A stretch of 64,000 nucleotides of DNA from Paenibacillus thermotolerans (GTDB taxonomy: Bacteria; Bacillota; Bacilli; Paenibacillales; YIM-B00363), in assembly GCF_028745515.1 (NCBI RefSeq), contig NZ_JAQZSG010000005.1, forward strand, positions 62,610 through 126,609, in the 5' to 3' direction. Shown piece after piece: positions 8,419 through 17,870 of the stretch. The position numbers and the translations under genes were made by a program. Each line of letters opens with the position of its first letter. The first letter of the stretch is position 1. The notes under the pieces are model-generated. The model was not told where the DNA came from, ran no database searches, and saw only the letters and a program-made list of their open reading frames with translations.

Positions 8419-9414
8419 ATGTTTGGCAAAGATATCGGCATTGACTTGGGGACGGCTAACGTTCTCATTCATGTCAAAGGCCGCGGCGTAGTATTGGATG
8501 AACCTTCCGTTGTAGCGATCGAGAGCGAAACGAAGCGCGTGCTGGCAGTGGGCGAAGAGGCGAGGCGGATGGTCGGCCGTACGCCGGGCAACATTATAGC
8601 GGTTCGCCCTCTGAGGGACGGCGTAATTGCGGATTTTGAAATTACAGAGATGATGCTCAAGCATTTTATCGGACGTGTCGGCGGCAGAAATTGGTACAGC
8701 CATCCGCGGATCCTGATCTGCGCGCCGACTAACATCACCTCCGTAGAGAAGAAGGCCATTCAGGAAGCGGCCGAGCGCAGCGGCGCGAAGGAAGTATTCT
8801 TGGAAGAGGAGCCGAAGGCGGCGGCCGTAGGCGCAGGGATGGACATTTTCCAACCGTACGGCAATATGGTGGTCGATATCGGCGGGGGGACGACGGATGT
8901 GGCCGTCCTGTCCATGGGCGATATCGTAACCGCCTCTTCTATTAAGGTCGCGGGGGACAAGTTCGATGCGTCCATTATGAAATACATAAAGGACAAATAT
9001 AAGCTGTTGATCGGCGAACGGACAAGCGAGGACATAAAGATCAAGATCGGTACGGTCAAGCCGGACGGACGCAGCGAGGAGATGGACATTCGCGGCAGAG
9101 ATATGGTGAGCGGACTGCCGCTGACCATCACCGTTCACAGCAGCGAAATTAAAGAAGCGCTATGGGAGCCGGTATCCTCCATCGTTGTCGCCGCCAAGTC
9201 GGTGCTGGAGCGGACACCGCCGGAGCTGTCGGCGGATATCATCGACCGCGGCGTCATCATTACGGGAGGCGGAGCGCTGCTTCACGGGCTGGATCAGCTG
9301 ATGGCCGAGCAGCTGAAGGTTCCGGTGTTGATCGCAGAGGATCCGATGCATTGCGTCGTGAAGGGTACGGGGATTATGCTGGACAACCTTGACCGCGTGT
9401 CGCGAAAAAAATAG
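8419..9414 (+). CDS. mbl: Rod-shape-determining MreB-like protein Mbl
   Basis: This actin-fold protein of 331 residues polymerises under the membrane and guides sidewall peptidoglycan synthesis. Seen: phosphate-1 loop 'DIGIDLGTANVLIHVKGRG', phosphate-2 'MVVDIGGGTTDVAVLSMG' and the adenosine motif 'GVIITGGGALLHGLDQLM'. Sequence alone does not separate Mbl from MreB or MreBH, but the position between spoIIID and flhO matches B. subtilis mbl. ATG 8419 is preceded by 'gtgaggaggc'. The 141-base gap before it shows no strong terminator. Confidence 0.93.
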   Translation: MFGKDIGIDLGTANVLIHVKGRGVVLDEPSVVAIESETKRVLAVGEEARRMVGRTPGNIIAVRPLRDGVIADFEITEMMLKHFIGRVGGRNWYSHPRILICAPTNITSVEKKAIQEAAERSGAKEVFLEEEPKAAAVGAGMDIFQPYGNMVVDIGGGTTDVAVLSMGDIVTASSIKVAGDKFDASIMKYIKDKYKLLIGERTSEDIKIKIGTVKPDGRSEEMDIRGRDMVSGLPLTITVHSSEIKEALWEPVSSIVVAAKSVLERTPPELSADIIDRGVIITGGGALLHGLDQLMAEQLKVPVLIAEDPMHCVVKGTGIMLDNLDRVSRKK

Positions 9415-9433
9415 GATGAGGTGACGGTACAAC

Positions 9434-10321
9434 GTGTTAAGAGGATTAAATACGGCGGCGGCGGGCATGATTGCAAACCAGCGCAGACACGACACCGTGA
9501 CTAACAATATAGCAAATATCAACACGCCGGGGTATAAAGCGAACGTGGCTATTTCGCGCTCGTTTCCGGAAATGCTCATTTCCTTCGTTGATGAAGGAAA
9601 AGCGCCGGCCAAGCTGGTGAAAAGCCTTGGGCGGCTCAACACGGGCGTCTTCGTCGAAGAGGTTCCCCATATTTTCAAGCAGGGGGAGCTGATGGAGACG
9701 CGGGATCCGTCCGATTTTGCCATTATATCCAATATTCAAATCGACGGCGTTACCTTCGACGCATCCGGCAAGTACGTTTCTCCCGACGGCGAAGTGACCT
9801 ACCAGCCGCAGGCGATGTTTGCGACAAGGGATGCGGAAGGCCGGGAACGCTATACGCGGAACGGCAAGTTTACGATCGACGCCGCCGGGCAGCTCGTCAC
9901 CTCCGACGGTCATCTGGTACTCGACAGCCGGCGCCGCCCGATTCAATTCGACCGCTCCGTCTCCGAAGTGAAGGCGACGGAGAACGGCACATTCATTGAC
10001 GGCATTACCGGTGCTCCGATCGTGGATGCGAACGGCGATCCGATTTCGCTGATGGTTGTCCGGATCGAAAATCCGAACCGGCTCGTTCGCGACGGCTTCG
10101 GAAACTTCCGCTTGCCGGAAGAGGACGATCCTCCTCAAGCGGTGGGACCCGGCGACGATCTGACGGTGTATCAGGGCTTTGTAGAAAGCAGCAACGTCGA
10201 CCCGATTCAATCGATGACCGATTTGATGGCGGCGCAGCGGGCTTACGAGACGAACCAGCGAATCGTCCAATTTTACGACAAGAGCCTGGAGAAGGCGGTT
10301 AACGAGGTGGGCAGAGTATGA
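9434..10321 (+). CDS. flhO: Flagellar rod/hook-family protein FlhO
   Basis: This flagellar basal-body rod protein of the FlgF/FlgG family has 295 residues and should be exported by the flagellar type III system. N-terminal rod motif: 'NNIANINTPGYKANV' (about 25-40). The C-terminal helix motif 'DLMAAQRAYETNQRIVQFYD' packs with the N-terminus in this family. The start is GTG 9434, 9 bases after 'gaggtga'. The stop overlaps flhP by ATGA, indicating translational coupling. In B. subtilis the mbl-flhO-flhP order is the same and both proteins are rod components. Confidence 0.92.
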   Translation: MLRGLNTAAAGMIANQRRHDTVTNNIANINTPGYKANVAISRSFPEMLISFVDEGKAPAKLVKSLGRLNTGVFVEEVPHIFKQGELMETRDPSDFAIISNIQIDGVTFDASGKYVSPDGEVTYQPQAMFATRDAEGRERYTRNGKFTIDAAGQLVTSDGHLVLDSRRRPIQFDRSVSEVKATENGTFIDGITGAPIVDANGDPISLMVVRIENPNRLVRDGFGNFRLPEEDDPPQAVGPGDDLTVYQGFVESSNVDPIQSMTDLMAAQRAYETNQRIVQFYDKSLEKAVNEVGRV

Positions 10322-11181
10322 ACCATTCCATGATTAACGCCTTCGTCTCGATGCAGGCGCTCCAACAGAAGCTCGACGTGCTCGCGCACAATATCGCGAA
10401 CGTGAATACTACCGGATATAAGCGGCGGGACGCCTCGTTCCAGGATATTTTGACGAACGTTTCGAATCAGCCTGCAACGTTCGAGCGCAACGGGCGGTTA
10501 ACCCCGCTCGGGCTGCCGCAAGGATGGGGCGCGAAGATCGGACAGGTAGAAATAAACTTGGAGCAGGGCGCGCTCAACTTGACCGGGAATCCGTTCGATA
10601 TCGGCATCGAAGGCAACGGCCTGTTCGAGGTGCAGACGGATAGCGTAGATGATGCGGGAAATCCTAAAGTCGCATGGACGAGGGACGGCTCCTTCAAGCT
10701 AACCCCGACCGGAGACAATCCGGACGAGATGTTTTTAACGACATCGGAAGGCTATCGGGTGTTAAATGCCAATAATCAGCCGATTCGCATTCCGCTCAAT
10801 TATGAGATCGTCGTAAGAGAGGACGGGGCGATATCCGCCCGGAATTCGGCGGCTCCGGAATCGACTCCGGTGGAGATCGGACGGCTCAAGCTCGTTCGGG
10901 CGATTTATCCGCAGGTGCTTATTAACGAGGGAAACAATTTGTTCGGCATGCCTCCTGGAGTAACGGCGGATCAAGTGCTGGAAACCGTGACGGCCGCGAA
11001 CAACAATATTAACGAATCGACCAGAGTGGCCGTGCGTCAAGGCTTTGCGGAGCAATCGAATGTGAATTTGACGGAAGAAATGACGGAATTGATGACCCTT
11101 CAAAGGGCATACCAGATGAACGCAAGAGCGATCACCTCGAGCGATACGCTTATGAGTCTCGCCAATAATTTGCGAGCGTAA
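10318..11181 (+). CDS. flhP: Flagellar rod/hook-family protein FlhP
   Basis: This second FlgG-like rod protein has 287 residues and its ATG overlaps the flhO stop (ATGA). Seen: 'LAHNIANVNTTGYKRRDASF' near the N-terminus and 'EEMTELMTLQRAYQMNARAI' near the C-terminus. The middle is a beta-rich D1-like domain with 'GNPFDIGIEGNGLFEVQ'. It likely forms the distal rod with FlhO. The pair is separate from the main fla/che operon, as in Bacillus. Confidence 0.92.
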   Translation: MNHSMINAFVSMQALQQKLDVLAHNIANVNTTGYKRRDASFQDILTNVSNQPATFERNGRLTPLGLPQGWGAKIGQVEINLEQGALNLTGNPFDIGIEGNGLFEVQTDSVDDAGNPKVAWTRDGSFKLTPTGDNPDEMFLTTSEGYRVLNANNQPIRIPLNYEIVVREDGAISARNSAAPESTPVEIGRLKLVRAIYPQVLINEGNNLFGMPPGVTADQVLETVTAANNNINESTRVAVRQGFAEQSNVNLTEEMTELMTLQRAYQMNARAITSSDTLMSLANNLRA

Positions 11182-11202
11182 TTCAAGAAATGCAAGGAAT
11201 GA

Positions 11203-11442
11203 ATGATTATGCCAAACAGCAGCAATGCAGGACCGAAGGATAAGCCTTCCAAAAAGCGCAATCCGGCCGTCCGCCGAATGTTTACAGTCATTAAATGGAT
11301 AACATTCCCTATCCTTTGTATTGCCGGGCTTTATGTCGGACTGCGGATCGGTTACGCCAATTTCGGCGGCGGCGACCCGGCGGACGTTTTGCGCATCGAT
11401 ACTTGGAAGCATATGCTCGATTTAGTGTTTGCGCCTGCTTAA
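11203..11442 (+). CDS. EpuA-like small membrane protein (DUF/PF11772 type)
   Basis: This 79-residue protein has a basic N-terminus, one membrane helix (about 29-50, 'MFTVIKWITFPILCIAGLYV') and a conserved tail 'GGGDPADVLRIDTWKHMLDL'. The tail resembles the 'GxGNPxDVFxxxTWxHIxDF' signature I know from the EpuA family, often mis-named DNA-directed RNA polymerase subunit beta. Function is unknown; the helix and tail suggest a small envelope protein. ATG 11203 and ATG 11209 are both possible; the SD aagga (11194-11198) fits 11209 better. A terminator follows. Confidence 0.75.
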   Translation: MIMPNSSNAGPKDKPSKKRNPAVRRMFTVIKWITFPILCIAGLYVGLRIGYANFGGGDPADVLRIDTWKHMLDLVFAPA

Positions 11443-11450
11443 TAGATCGA

Positions 11451-11481
11451 ACTCCCTCCTGCTTTAGAGGGAGTTTTTTTT
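11451..11481 (+). terminator. Intrinsic terminator after the EpuA-like gene
   Basis: An 8-bp stem (11451-11458 with 11467-11474) is followed by a T8 run. It ends the flhO-flhP-epuA transcript before fabZ. Confidence 0.85.
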
Positions 11482-11523
11482 CTCATAAGGGAACGGTATA
11501 ATGATGGGGAATTGCCGAAAAAA

Positions 11524-11558
11524 GGGCATAAGCCGCTTTTCGTGTAGCGGTTACGCCC
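11524..11558. other. Hairpin in the fabZ upstream region
   Basis: An imperfect 12-bp inverted repeat (11524-11536 with 11547-11558) is flanked by an A6 run on the left. Read on the - strand it looks like an intrinsic terminator, but no - strand gene ends here. A TATAAT at 11497-11502 just upstream could be a -10 for fabZ, though the -35 position is only a T run. If it is, the hairpin lies in the fabZ leader. Confidence 0.35.
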
Positions 11559-11628
11559 CTTATGTGAACCCTCACTACTGCAGATCGTGAAGGGACAATG
11601 GTTATTGTATCCGAAGGAGGACTTATTC

Positions 11629-12054
11629 ATGCTTGACGTACGTCAGTTGCAAGAGATTATCCCGCATCGTCCGCCGTTCCTGCTGGTGGACCGCATTTTA
11701 GAACTGGAGTCCGGGGTGCGTGCCGTCGGAATCAAGAACGTGACGATGAATGAACCGCATTTCCTCGGGCATTTTCCCGAATTTCCGGTTATGCCGGGCG
11801 TGTTAATCATAGAAGCGCTTGCCCAAGTCGGGGCGGCAGCCATTCTCAGCGTTGAGGAAAACAAAGGGAAAATCGCATTCTTCGCCGGAATTGACGGAGC
11901 GCGCTTCCGCGGGCAAGTCGTTCCCGGCGACACGCTTCGGCTTGAAGTGGTCATAACCCGCATGAAGGGAACGATCGGCAAAGGAAACGCTACGGCGACG
12001 GTCGACGGAAAGGTCGTAGCGGAAGCGGAGCTCATGTTTGCCATCCAGAAATAA
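11629..12054 (+). CDS. fabZ: 3-hydroxyacyl-[acyl-carrier-protein] dehydratase FabZ
   Basis: FabZ dehydrates beta-hydroxyacyl-ACP in type II fatty acid elongation. The chosen product has 141 residues, the usual size. Seen: '[14 protein letters not shown]' and the hot-dog catalytic segment '[20 protein letters not shown]' with the His (GHFP) and Glu (IEAL) dyad. ATG 11629 is preferred because 'aaggagg' (11614-11620) lies 8 bases upstream; the longer frame from 11587 adds residues foreign to the family. Position after flhP agrees with B. subtilis fabZ. Confidence 0.97.
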   Translation: MLDVRQLQEIIPHRPPFLLVDRILELESGVRAVGIKNVTMNEPHFLGHFPEFPVMPGVLIIEALAQVGAAAILSVEENKGKIAFFAGIDGARFRGQVVPGDTLRLEVVITRMKGTIGKGNATATVDGKVVAEAELMFAIQK

Positions 12055-12077
12055 GTGTTCGCGAGGAGGATGACCGG

Positions 12078-13793
12078 ATGAATGACAGTGTCATAATGAA
12101 GCTTTACCGCAGCTGGCTTAGCGACCCGGCTGTCGATAGCGGAACGAAGGCCGAGCTTCAAGCCTTGGAAGGGAACGATAAGGAAATAGAGGATCGGTTT
12201 TATCGCGATTTGGAGTTCGGGACCGGCGGTTTGCGCGGCGTAATCGGCGCCGGAACGAACCGGATGAACCGTTATACGGTCGGCAGAGCGAGTCAGGGGC
12301 TTGCCCAATATGTTAATGCGATGGGTATGCAGGAGCCCTCCGTCGTCATTGCGTATGATTCCAGAAATCAATCCCCTGAATTTGCCTTGGAGGCGGCGCT
12401 CGTTCTTGCCGGCAACGGCATTAAGGTATACGTATTCGACAGTCTGCGTCCGACGCCGGAGCTGAGCTTCGCGGTACGGTATTTGAACGCTTCCGCCGGC
12501 ATCGTGATTACGGCAAGCCATAACCCGCCGGAATATAACGGCTATAAAGTGTATGGGCCCGACGGAGGCCAGTTGGTGCCCGGCGCTGCGGAGCAGGTTT
12601 TGGCGGAAATTGCTTCAGTGGATATGTTCCGCGACGTCGTAAGAGCGGAGCGTGCTCAGGCGGAAGCGGACGGCAAGCTCGTATGGATCGGAGAGGAGAT
12701 CGACGAGCAATACAATCAAGCGGTTGTCGGAGCCAGTCCGAACCCTTCGGCCGCGCGCGATGCCGAAGCGGAGGGCGTATCGATCAAGATCGTATATACG
12801 CCTCTTCATGGAGCCGGCAATGTGCCGGTTCGGCGGGCGCTTGCGGCGGCCGGCTTTAAGGACGTCCTTGTTGTCCCGGAGCAGGAGCTCCCCGATCCGC
12901 AATTTTCGACCGTAAAGTCGCCCAACCCCGAAGAACGCGAAGCGTTCACGCTCGCTCTTCGGTTGGCGGAACGGTCCGGGGCGGACCTGCTTCTAGGCAC
13001 GGACCCCGACTGCGACCGCGTAGGAGCGGTGGTAAAGGGCGGGGACGGGTCCTACTTCGTGCTGAACGGCAACCAAACCGGGGCGCTGATTGCCGAATAT
13101 ATCATGGAAAATTTATCGGCGCGCGGAGCAATCCCCTCGAATGCCGTCGTCATCAAGACGATCGTAACCAGCGAGCTGGGCGGCGAAGTGGCCCGCCATT
13201 ACGGCGCTAAAGTGATCAACACGCTGACGGGCTTTAAATACATCGGGGAACAAATGACGCAGTTCGAGCGGACGGGAGAGCACTCATTTATATTCGGATA
13301 CGAGGAAAGCTACGGATATCTTGCCGGCAATTATGCCCGCGATAAGGATGCCGTTCTCGCTTCGCTGCTTATAGCCGAGGCGTGCGTATATTGGAAACAC
13401 AAAGGATTATCCATGTTCGACGTTCTGCAGCGATTGTACGAGCGGCATGGACATTATTTGGAATCTTTGCAGGCGAGAACGCTCAAGGGCAAAGACGGCC
13501 TTGAGAAAATGCGCGCACTGATGGACGAATGGCGGTTGCATTCGCCGAGCGCCGCCGCCGGAATTCCTGTCGCGGAGAAGCTGGATTATTTGCAGGACGT
13601 GCACGGTTTGCCGCTGGAAAACGTTCTGAAATTCAAGCTTGAAGACGGTTCCTGGTTTTGTTTGCGTCCGTCGGGAACCGAGCCGAAAATAAAAACGTAT
13701 TTTGCCGTAAAGGGTACAAGCGGCCCCGATGCGCAAGCTAAGATGGATGCCCTCGTTCAAGACGTCATGTCGAAGATCGATTCTGCGATTTAA
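12078..13793 (+). CDS. pgcA: Phosphohexomutase, alpha-phosphoglucomutase type (PgcA-like)
   Basis: This 571-residue enzyme of the alpha-D-phosphohexomutase family probably interconverts glucose 6-phosphate and glucose 1-phosphate for surface glycan precursors. The four family motifs are visible: phosphoserine loop 'TASHNPPEYNGYKVYGPDGG', metal loop 'GTDPDCDRVG', sugar loop 'FGYEESYGYLAG' and phosphate loop 'RPSGTEPKIKTYF'. Length matches B. subtilis PgcA (about 580). Phosphomannomutase activity cannot be excluded. It could supply glucose 1-phosphate to the RfbF cytidylyltransferase encoded at 51792-52589. ATG 12078 follows 'gaggagga'. Confidence 0.9.
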   Translation: MNDSVIMKLYRSWLSDPAVDSGTKAELQALEGNDKEIEDRFYRDLEFGTGGLRGVIGAGTNRMNRYTVGRASQGLAQYVNAMGMQEPSVVIAYDSRNQSPEFALEAALVLAGNGIKVYVFDSLRPTPELSFAVRYLNASAGIVITASHNPPEYNGYKVYGPDGGQLVPGAAEQVLAEIASVDMFRDVVRAERAQAEADGKLVWIGEEIDEQYNQAVVGASPNPSAARDAEAEGVSIKIVYTPLHGAGNVPVRRALAAAGFKDVLVVPEQELPDPQFSTVKSPNPEEREAFTLALRLAERSGADLLLGTDPDCDRVGAVVKGGDGSYFVLNGNQTGALIAEYIMENLSARGAIPSNAVVIKTIVTSELGGEVARHYGAKVINTLTGFKYIGEQMTQFERTGEHSFIFGYEESYGYLAGNYARDKDAVLASLLIAEACVYWKHKGLSMFDVLQRLYERHGHYLESLQARTLKGKDGLEKMRALMDEWRLHSPSAAAGIPVAEKLDYLQDVHGLPLENVLKFKLEDGSWFCLRPSGTEPKIKTYFAVKGTSGPDAQAKMDALVQDVMSKIDSAI

Positions 13794-13812
13794 TCAATAA
13801 GGAGTGTTATTT

Positions 13813-15870
13813 TTGCTTTCTTCCTACTTCCGCTTGTCGCGGAGAATCAAACCCGTCCTATGGGCGTTGACGATTGCCGGAATATTATGCACACTGCCGC
13901 TTGCCTTCCAACGAATCGAAACCGAGCGATCTTCCCGTTCCGTTGAATTTGTATTCGATTATCGCGACCTGCTGGAAGTGTCGGCATTTCGGAGCAAGCC
14001 GTCCGAATATACGCTGGAACGTCTCATCGAGATGAAGGAGGCGGGGATTCATTCGATGGCCGTTTACGAGAGCTCGCTCCGCGAGCTGGAGTTAAGCGGC
14101 CGGATCCAGTCGCTCTCCTCCTCCGAGGCGGCTATTCTTACAGGCTTCAAGGTCCCCGCCAACGATAAAAGCACATACGTGCTTTTTCTCGGGGACGCGT
14201 CGGAGCGGTTAATCCGGCCTTTGGTTGAAGAAGCGTTCTCCGCTTTGCAGGTGGAGGTAACCCCGTGGCAGTATGACGGTCTGCAAGGCCTGAAGATTGC
14301 CATGCCGAAGGACCAGGCATCGCTTCAGGCGATGGACCCGGATCCGATTACGATGGCGGAGCTGCAAAAATTAGGGTTTCATCTTGTCATTCGATTGACG
14401 GATCAACGGCCTTTTAATCAGGAGCATATGGAGAAGCTTCTTGACGGATTGGCGGAGCGTGGCATCAATCGCATTATATTTGAAGGCTCGGCCGTAACCG
14501 GCATGAAGGACAACGCGGAGAAAAACTCTCTTGCCGCAATGGCGGAGATGATGAACGAGCGAGGCATCGGTCTTGCCACGATTGAATTGGCCAAGCCTCA
14601 GAAAGGGCTGAATACGCTCGCGTATCTTACCGATTACAATGTCGTTCGTCTGCACTCGCTGCCGGCCAATATGTCGGGAAGGTCGTCTGACGATCTCTCC
14701 GACAGGTTCGCCCTAGCCGTTCAGGACCGCAATATTCGAATGATCTTTCTGAACGTCCAAGCGTCGATGGATGCGGAGAACGGCGTGCGCAAGGATACGA
14801 TCGGCAATGTGCTGCTAAGCTTACGCGGACCGGAAGGCGCCTTGGCGCGCATTCAGAAGGAAGGAAGCACGCTAGGGGAAGCAAAGCCGTTCGTGAAGGC
14901 GGATCTGTTCCCCGCCAACGGGGCTGAGCTGCCATTAAAAGCAGTTGCTACGCTCGGTGCGATCGCGTTGATCGCATTGATGTTCGAGCTGTTCTTCCCG
15001 CGCCTTGCTTTGGCCGTGTTTGCTCTCGGTCTAATCGGGTCGGCAGGCTTGTACGTGCTGTCCCCTTCGCTTCTGGCTCAAGGACTTGCGCTCGGTGCGG
15101 GCATTGCCGCTCCGACGATCGCCATTGTGTTCGCGCTGCGCAGGGCGTCCGCGCGCAAAGCGTCGCATCGCAATGAAGCCGGAACCGCGTTCGGAGCGGC
15201 GTTATACGGAGTCAGACTGCTCGCGGTAACGACCGCCGTCTCTTTCGCGGGTATTTTCTATATTGTAGGGCTTCTGCAAGAAGTCAGCTATTTATATGTG
15301 CTTCAACAGTTCCGCGGAGTCAGCCTGCTGCATCTTTTGCCGATTGTACTAGCGTTCGGATATTTACTGTTTTTCCATCGGGAGCGGGAGAACGACAACC
15401 GGTCGGCGTTGAAGCGGATCGTAGATTTTCTGCAAACCAACGTCACGGTGCTGTGGGTCATCATTGCGGGCATCGGGGGGCTTGCCGTCCTCTACTACTT
15501 GTCCCGTACGGGCAACGCCGGCCAAACGTCGGATTTGGAGCGGTTATTCCGCCAGACGCTGCAGGATACGCTGGGAGTAAGGCCGAGAACCAAAGAGTTT
15601 TTGTTTGCCCACCCGATCTTCGTTCTGGGGGTATATTTGACCGTATTCGCCCGTCAAAGGCTCGGCTTGTTCCTTATTGCCGCGGCCTCGATCGGACAGC
15701 TTTCGGCGGTCGATACGTTCGCACATCTTCATACGCCGGTCTTCATATCTTTCATTAGAGTGATGTATGGCGTAATTTTCGGCGCAATGATCGGCGTTAT
15801 TCTGACAGCGGTATGGAGAATCGCCGACAAAGGATGGAGAGTATGGGCCAAGTCAATCATAAAAGAATAG
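13813..15870 (+). CDS. DUF5693 family multi-pass membrane protein
   Basis: The protein has about 685 residues: one N-terminal membrane helix (about 15-32), an external domain to about residue 375 containing 'VFDYRDLLEVSAFR' and 'LIEMKEAGIHSMAVYES', then about eight membrane helices to the end. DUF5693 proteins sit next to csaB in Paenibacillus-type genomes. The role is unknown but probably lies in surface polysaccharide handling. The N-terminal domain has the look of a TIM-barrel-like fold (alternating strands and helices), which is an inference only. TTG 13813 is preferred: 'aaggag' (13799-13804) lies 8 bases before it, whereas GTG 13804 overlaps that site. Its end overlaps csaB by 28 bases. 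Confidence 0.8.
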   Translation: MLSSYFRLSRRIKPVLWALTIAGILCTLPLAFQRIETERSSRSVEFVFDYRDLLEVSAFRSKPSEYTLERLIEMKEAGIHSMAVYESSLRELELSGRIQSLSSSEAAILTGFKVPANDKSTYVLFLGDASERLIRPLVEEAFSALQVEVTPWQYDGLQGLKIAMPKDQASLQAMDPDPITMAELQKLGFHLVIRLTDQRPFNQEHMEKLLDGLAERGINRIIFEGSAVTGMKDNAEKNSLAAMAEMMNERGIGLATIELAKPQKGLNTLAYLTDYNVVRLHSLPANMSGRSSDDLSDRFALAVQDRNIRMIFLNVQASMDAENGVRKDTIGNVLLSLRGPEGALARIQKEGSTLGEAKPFVKADLFPANGAELPLKAVATLGAIALIALMFELFFPRLALAVFALGLIGSAGLYVLSPSLLAQGLALGAGIAAPTIAIVFALRRASARKASHRNEAGTAFGAALYGVRLLAVTTAVSFAGIFYIVGLLQEVSYLYVLQQFRGVSLLHLLPIVLAFGYLLFFHRERENDNRSALKRIVDFLQTNVTVLWVIIAGIGGLAVLYYLSRTGNAGQTSDLERLFRQTLQDTLGVRPRTKEFLFAHPIFVLGVYLTVFARQRLGLFLIAAASIGQLSAVDTFAHLHTPVFISFIRVMYGVIFGAMIGVILTAVWRIADKGWRVWAKSIIKE

Positions 15871-16961
15871 TCATCTCCGGCTATTACGGCTTCCGAAACA
15901 GCGGGGATGAGGCGGTGCTTCATTCGATTGTATCCGCGCTTCGCGAGGAGAGCGAGCGGCAGGGCGTCTCCGTTACGCCCGTCGTCTTGTCGGCGAACCC
16001 GGCGGAGACGGCGCGGATGTACGGCGTGGAAGCCGTACACCGCATGCGCCCCAAAGAGCTGATTTCAGCCGTGCGGAGCGCCGGCGCATTGATCAGCGGC
16101 GGCGGCAGCTTGCTGCAAGATGTAACGGGAGTCAAAACGATCCCTTACTATCTTGGCGTCATAAAGCTTGCTCAGCTGATGGGCAAGCCGACGTATGTTT
16201 ACGCACAAGGCATCGGTCCGGTGCTTCGCCGCGGTTTGTTCGGACCGATGATTCGGTCCGTGCTCCGCGCGTGCAAATACGTATCGGTGCGGGACGAAGA
16301 GTCGAAGGAGCTGCTCGCCGCACTCGGCCTGAACGGGAAAGAGGTGCAGGTCGTTCCCGATCCGGTTATGGGGCTCGGGGTGTCGGCCCGTTTACGGAGG
16401 TCCGGCGCCGATCGCGGCAAAACTGTCGGTGTATCGGTGCGATTTTGGCGGGAGGACCGTGCGGATCTGGATGCCGTTGCGGTAGGCCTCGCTTTGCTTA
16501 TGGAACGTTCCGATTGCGGCGTAACCTTTTTGCCGTTTCACTTGCCTTCGGATTTGGATGCCTCTCGAGTTGTGGCGGAAAAGCTGTTATCGATGGGGTT
16601 CGGTCCGGATCGCGTAACGGTGCATCCGGGCACGGAGCACCCTGAGGATATGCTGCGGGAAGTATCGCAGTGTGCCGCGCTGATCGGCATGCGGCTGCAT
16701 TCCTTGATCTATGCGGCCACTTCGTTCATTCCGGCGATCGGCGTATCTTACGACCCTAAGATCGATCAGTTTCTAAGAAGGCTGGGAGACGCGCCGGCCG
16801 GGACGACGGACTCGCTGTCGGCGGAGACGTTAGCCCGAACGACATTGGAATGCATTAGGACTGCGGACGCTTGGGCGGCTCAAAGGCGTGAGGCGATCGA
16901 ACGATTACAGCGGGATTCGCTTGAACCCGCGAAACAAATTGTGCGAGAATTACGTATATAA
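15843..16961 (+). CDS. csaB: Polysaccharide pyruvyl transferase CsaB
   Basis: CsaB adds ketal pyruvate to the secondary cell-wall polymer; this modification is the ligand of SLH domains. The product is 372 residues and fits the polysaccharide pyruvyl transferase fold: 'ISGYYGFRNSGDEAVLHSI' at the N-terminus, 'ALISGGGSLLQDVTG', and the C-terminal 'ALIGMRLHSLIYAATSF' with the conserved Arg/His. ATG 15843 is chosen (aagga 8 bases upstream); ATG 15834 is also in frame. It overlaps the DUF5693 gene. The neighbourhood (tagA, tagO, two large SLH proteins) strongly supports the S-layer anchoring role. Confidence 0.95.
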   Translation: MGQVNHKRIVISGYYGFRNSGDEAVLHSIVSALREESERQGVSVTPVVLSANPAETARMYGVEAVHRMRPKELISAVRSAGALISGGGSLLQDVTGVKTIPYYLGVIKLAQLMGKPTYVYAQGIGPVLRRGLFGPMIRSVLRACKYVSVRDEESKELLAALGLNGKEVQVVPDPVMGLGVSARLRRSGADRGKTVGVSVRFWREDRADLDAVAVGLALLMERSDCGVTFLPFHLPSDLDASRVVAEKLLSMGFGPDRVTVHPGTEHPEDMLREVSQCAALIGMRLHSLIYAATSFIPAIGVSYDPKIDQFLRRLGDAPAGTTDSLSAETLARTTLECIRTADAWAAQRREAIERLQRDSLEPAKQIVRELRI

Positions 16962-16973
16962 GGTTGGTCGATA

Positions 16974-17723
16974 ATGGAATTAGACAACAAATTCGAAACC
17001 GTTACCGTGTTTGGCATACCGATTTCCAAAATGAACATGCGGCAGACGGTTCGTTACTTAACCGAGGCAGTCCATGAGCGGAACGCGCATCACGTCGTTA
17101 CGGCGAATCCGATCATGGTAATGGAAGGGCTGCAAAATCCGAGCTTCATGGCCATGCTGAAGAACGCGGATATGGTGGTGCCGGACGGAGCGGGTCTTGT
17201 ATGGGCCGCTTCCCGCGTCGGCAAGCCGGTAGCGGAGAGGGTCGCCGGCTTCGATCTGGTGCAGGAGCTGTTTAAAGTCGGCAACGAAGAAGGTTGGCGC
17301 GTGTTTTTTCTCGGGGCGTCGCAGGAAAACATTGAAGCGGCACGCGACAATATGGCGGTGAAATATCCGGGACTTCGATTCGTCGGGTGCCGAAACGGTT
17401 ATTTCGGACCGGATGAGGACGACAGCGTAGTGAAGGAAATTGTCGAGGCTGCGCCGGATTTACTTCTGGTGGGGCGCTCGATGAGCACGCAGGACGTATG
17501 GATTACGAAATATAAGGACCGGCTGAAGGTCCCGGTCATGATCGGCGTGGGCGGAAGCTTCGACGTTATGTCGGGCCGCATCAAGCGGGCGCCGAAATGG
17601 ATGCGGGCCGTCAAGCTGGAGTGGCTGTACCGGCTGGCGCAGGAGCCGTCCCGATTGCCTCGAATGACGGTGCTGCCGAAATTCGCGTTAAAAGTGCTCC
17701 TTAAGGGAGAAAATATTCGCTAA
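16974..17723 (+). CDS. tagA: WecG/TagA/CpsF glycosyltransferase (TagA-like)
   Basis: This 249-residue membrane-associated enzyme is expected to transfer ManNAc from UDP-ManNAc onto undecaprenyl-PP-GlcNAc, the second step of wall polymer linkage synthesis. Seen: 'HHVVTANPIMVMEGLQNP', 'ADMVVPDGAGLVWAASRVG' with the conserved Asp, and 'VFFLGASQENIEAA'. It begins 12 bases after csaB. In this setting the product is probably the pyruvylated secondary cell-wall polymer and not classical glycerol teichoic acid; that is an inference from the neighbours. Confidence 0.92.
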   Translation: MELDNKFETVTVFGIPISKMNMRQTVRYLTEAVHERNAHHVVTANPIMVMEGLQNPSFMAMLKNADMVVPDGAGLVWAASRVGKPVAERVAGFDLVQELFKVGNEEGWRVFFLGASQENIEAARDNMAVKYPGLRFVGCRNGYFGPDEDDSVVKEIVEAAPDLLLVGRSMSTQDVWITKYKDRLKVPVMIGVGGSFDVMSGRIKRAPKWMRAVKLEWLYRLAQEPSRLPRMTVLPKFALKVLLKGENIR

Positions 17724-17800
17724 CGGTGGGCTTATATGCTCTGCATACTGAAAACATCGTGAAAACGGATGAAAAACGTTGAAATTGGCAATTCACGCCT

Positions 17801-17831
17801 CTGGCAAACCCCATGGTAACCGGAGTATAAT
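17801..17831 (+). promoter_or_regulatory. Weak candidate promoter for tagO
   Basis: TATAAT (17826-17831) is a perfect -10; the best -35 is CTGGCA (17801-17806) with a 19-base spacer. The 147-base gap between tagA and tagO has no terminator that I can see. Confidence 0.35.
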
Positions 17832-17870
17832 GGGCACTGTTAGTTCAAGAAGGGGTGGAATTAGAGAAAT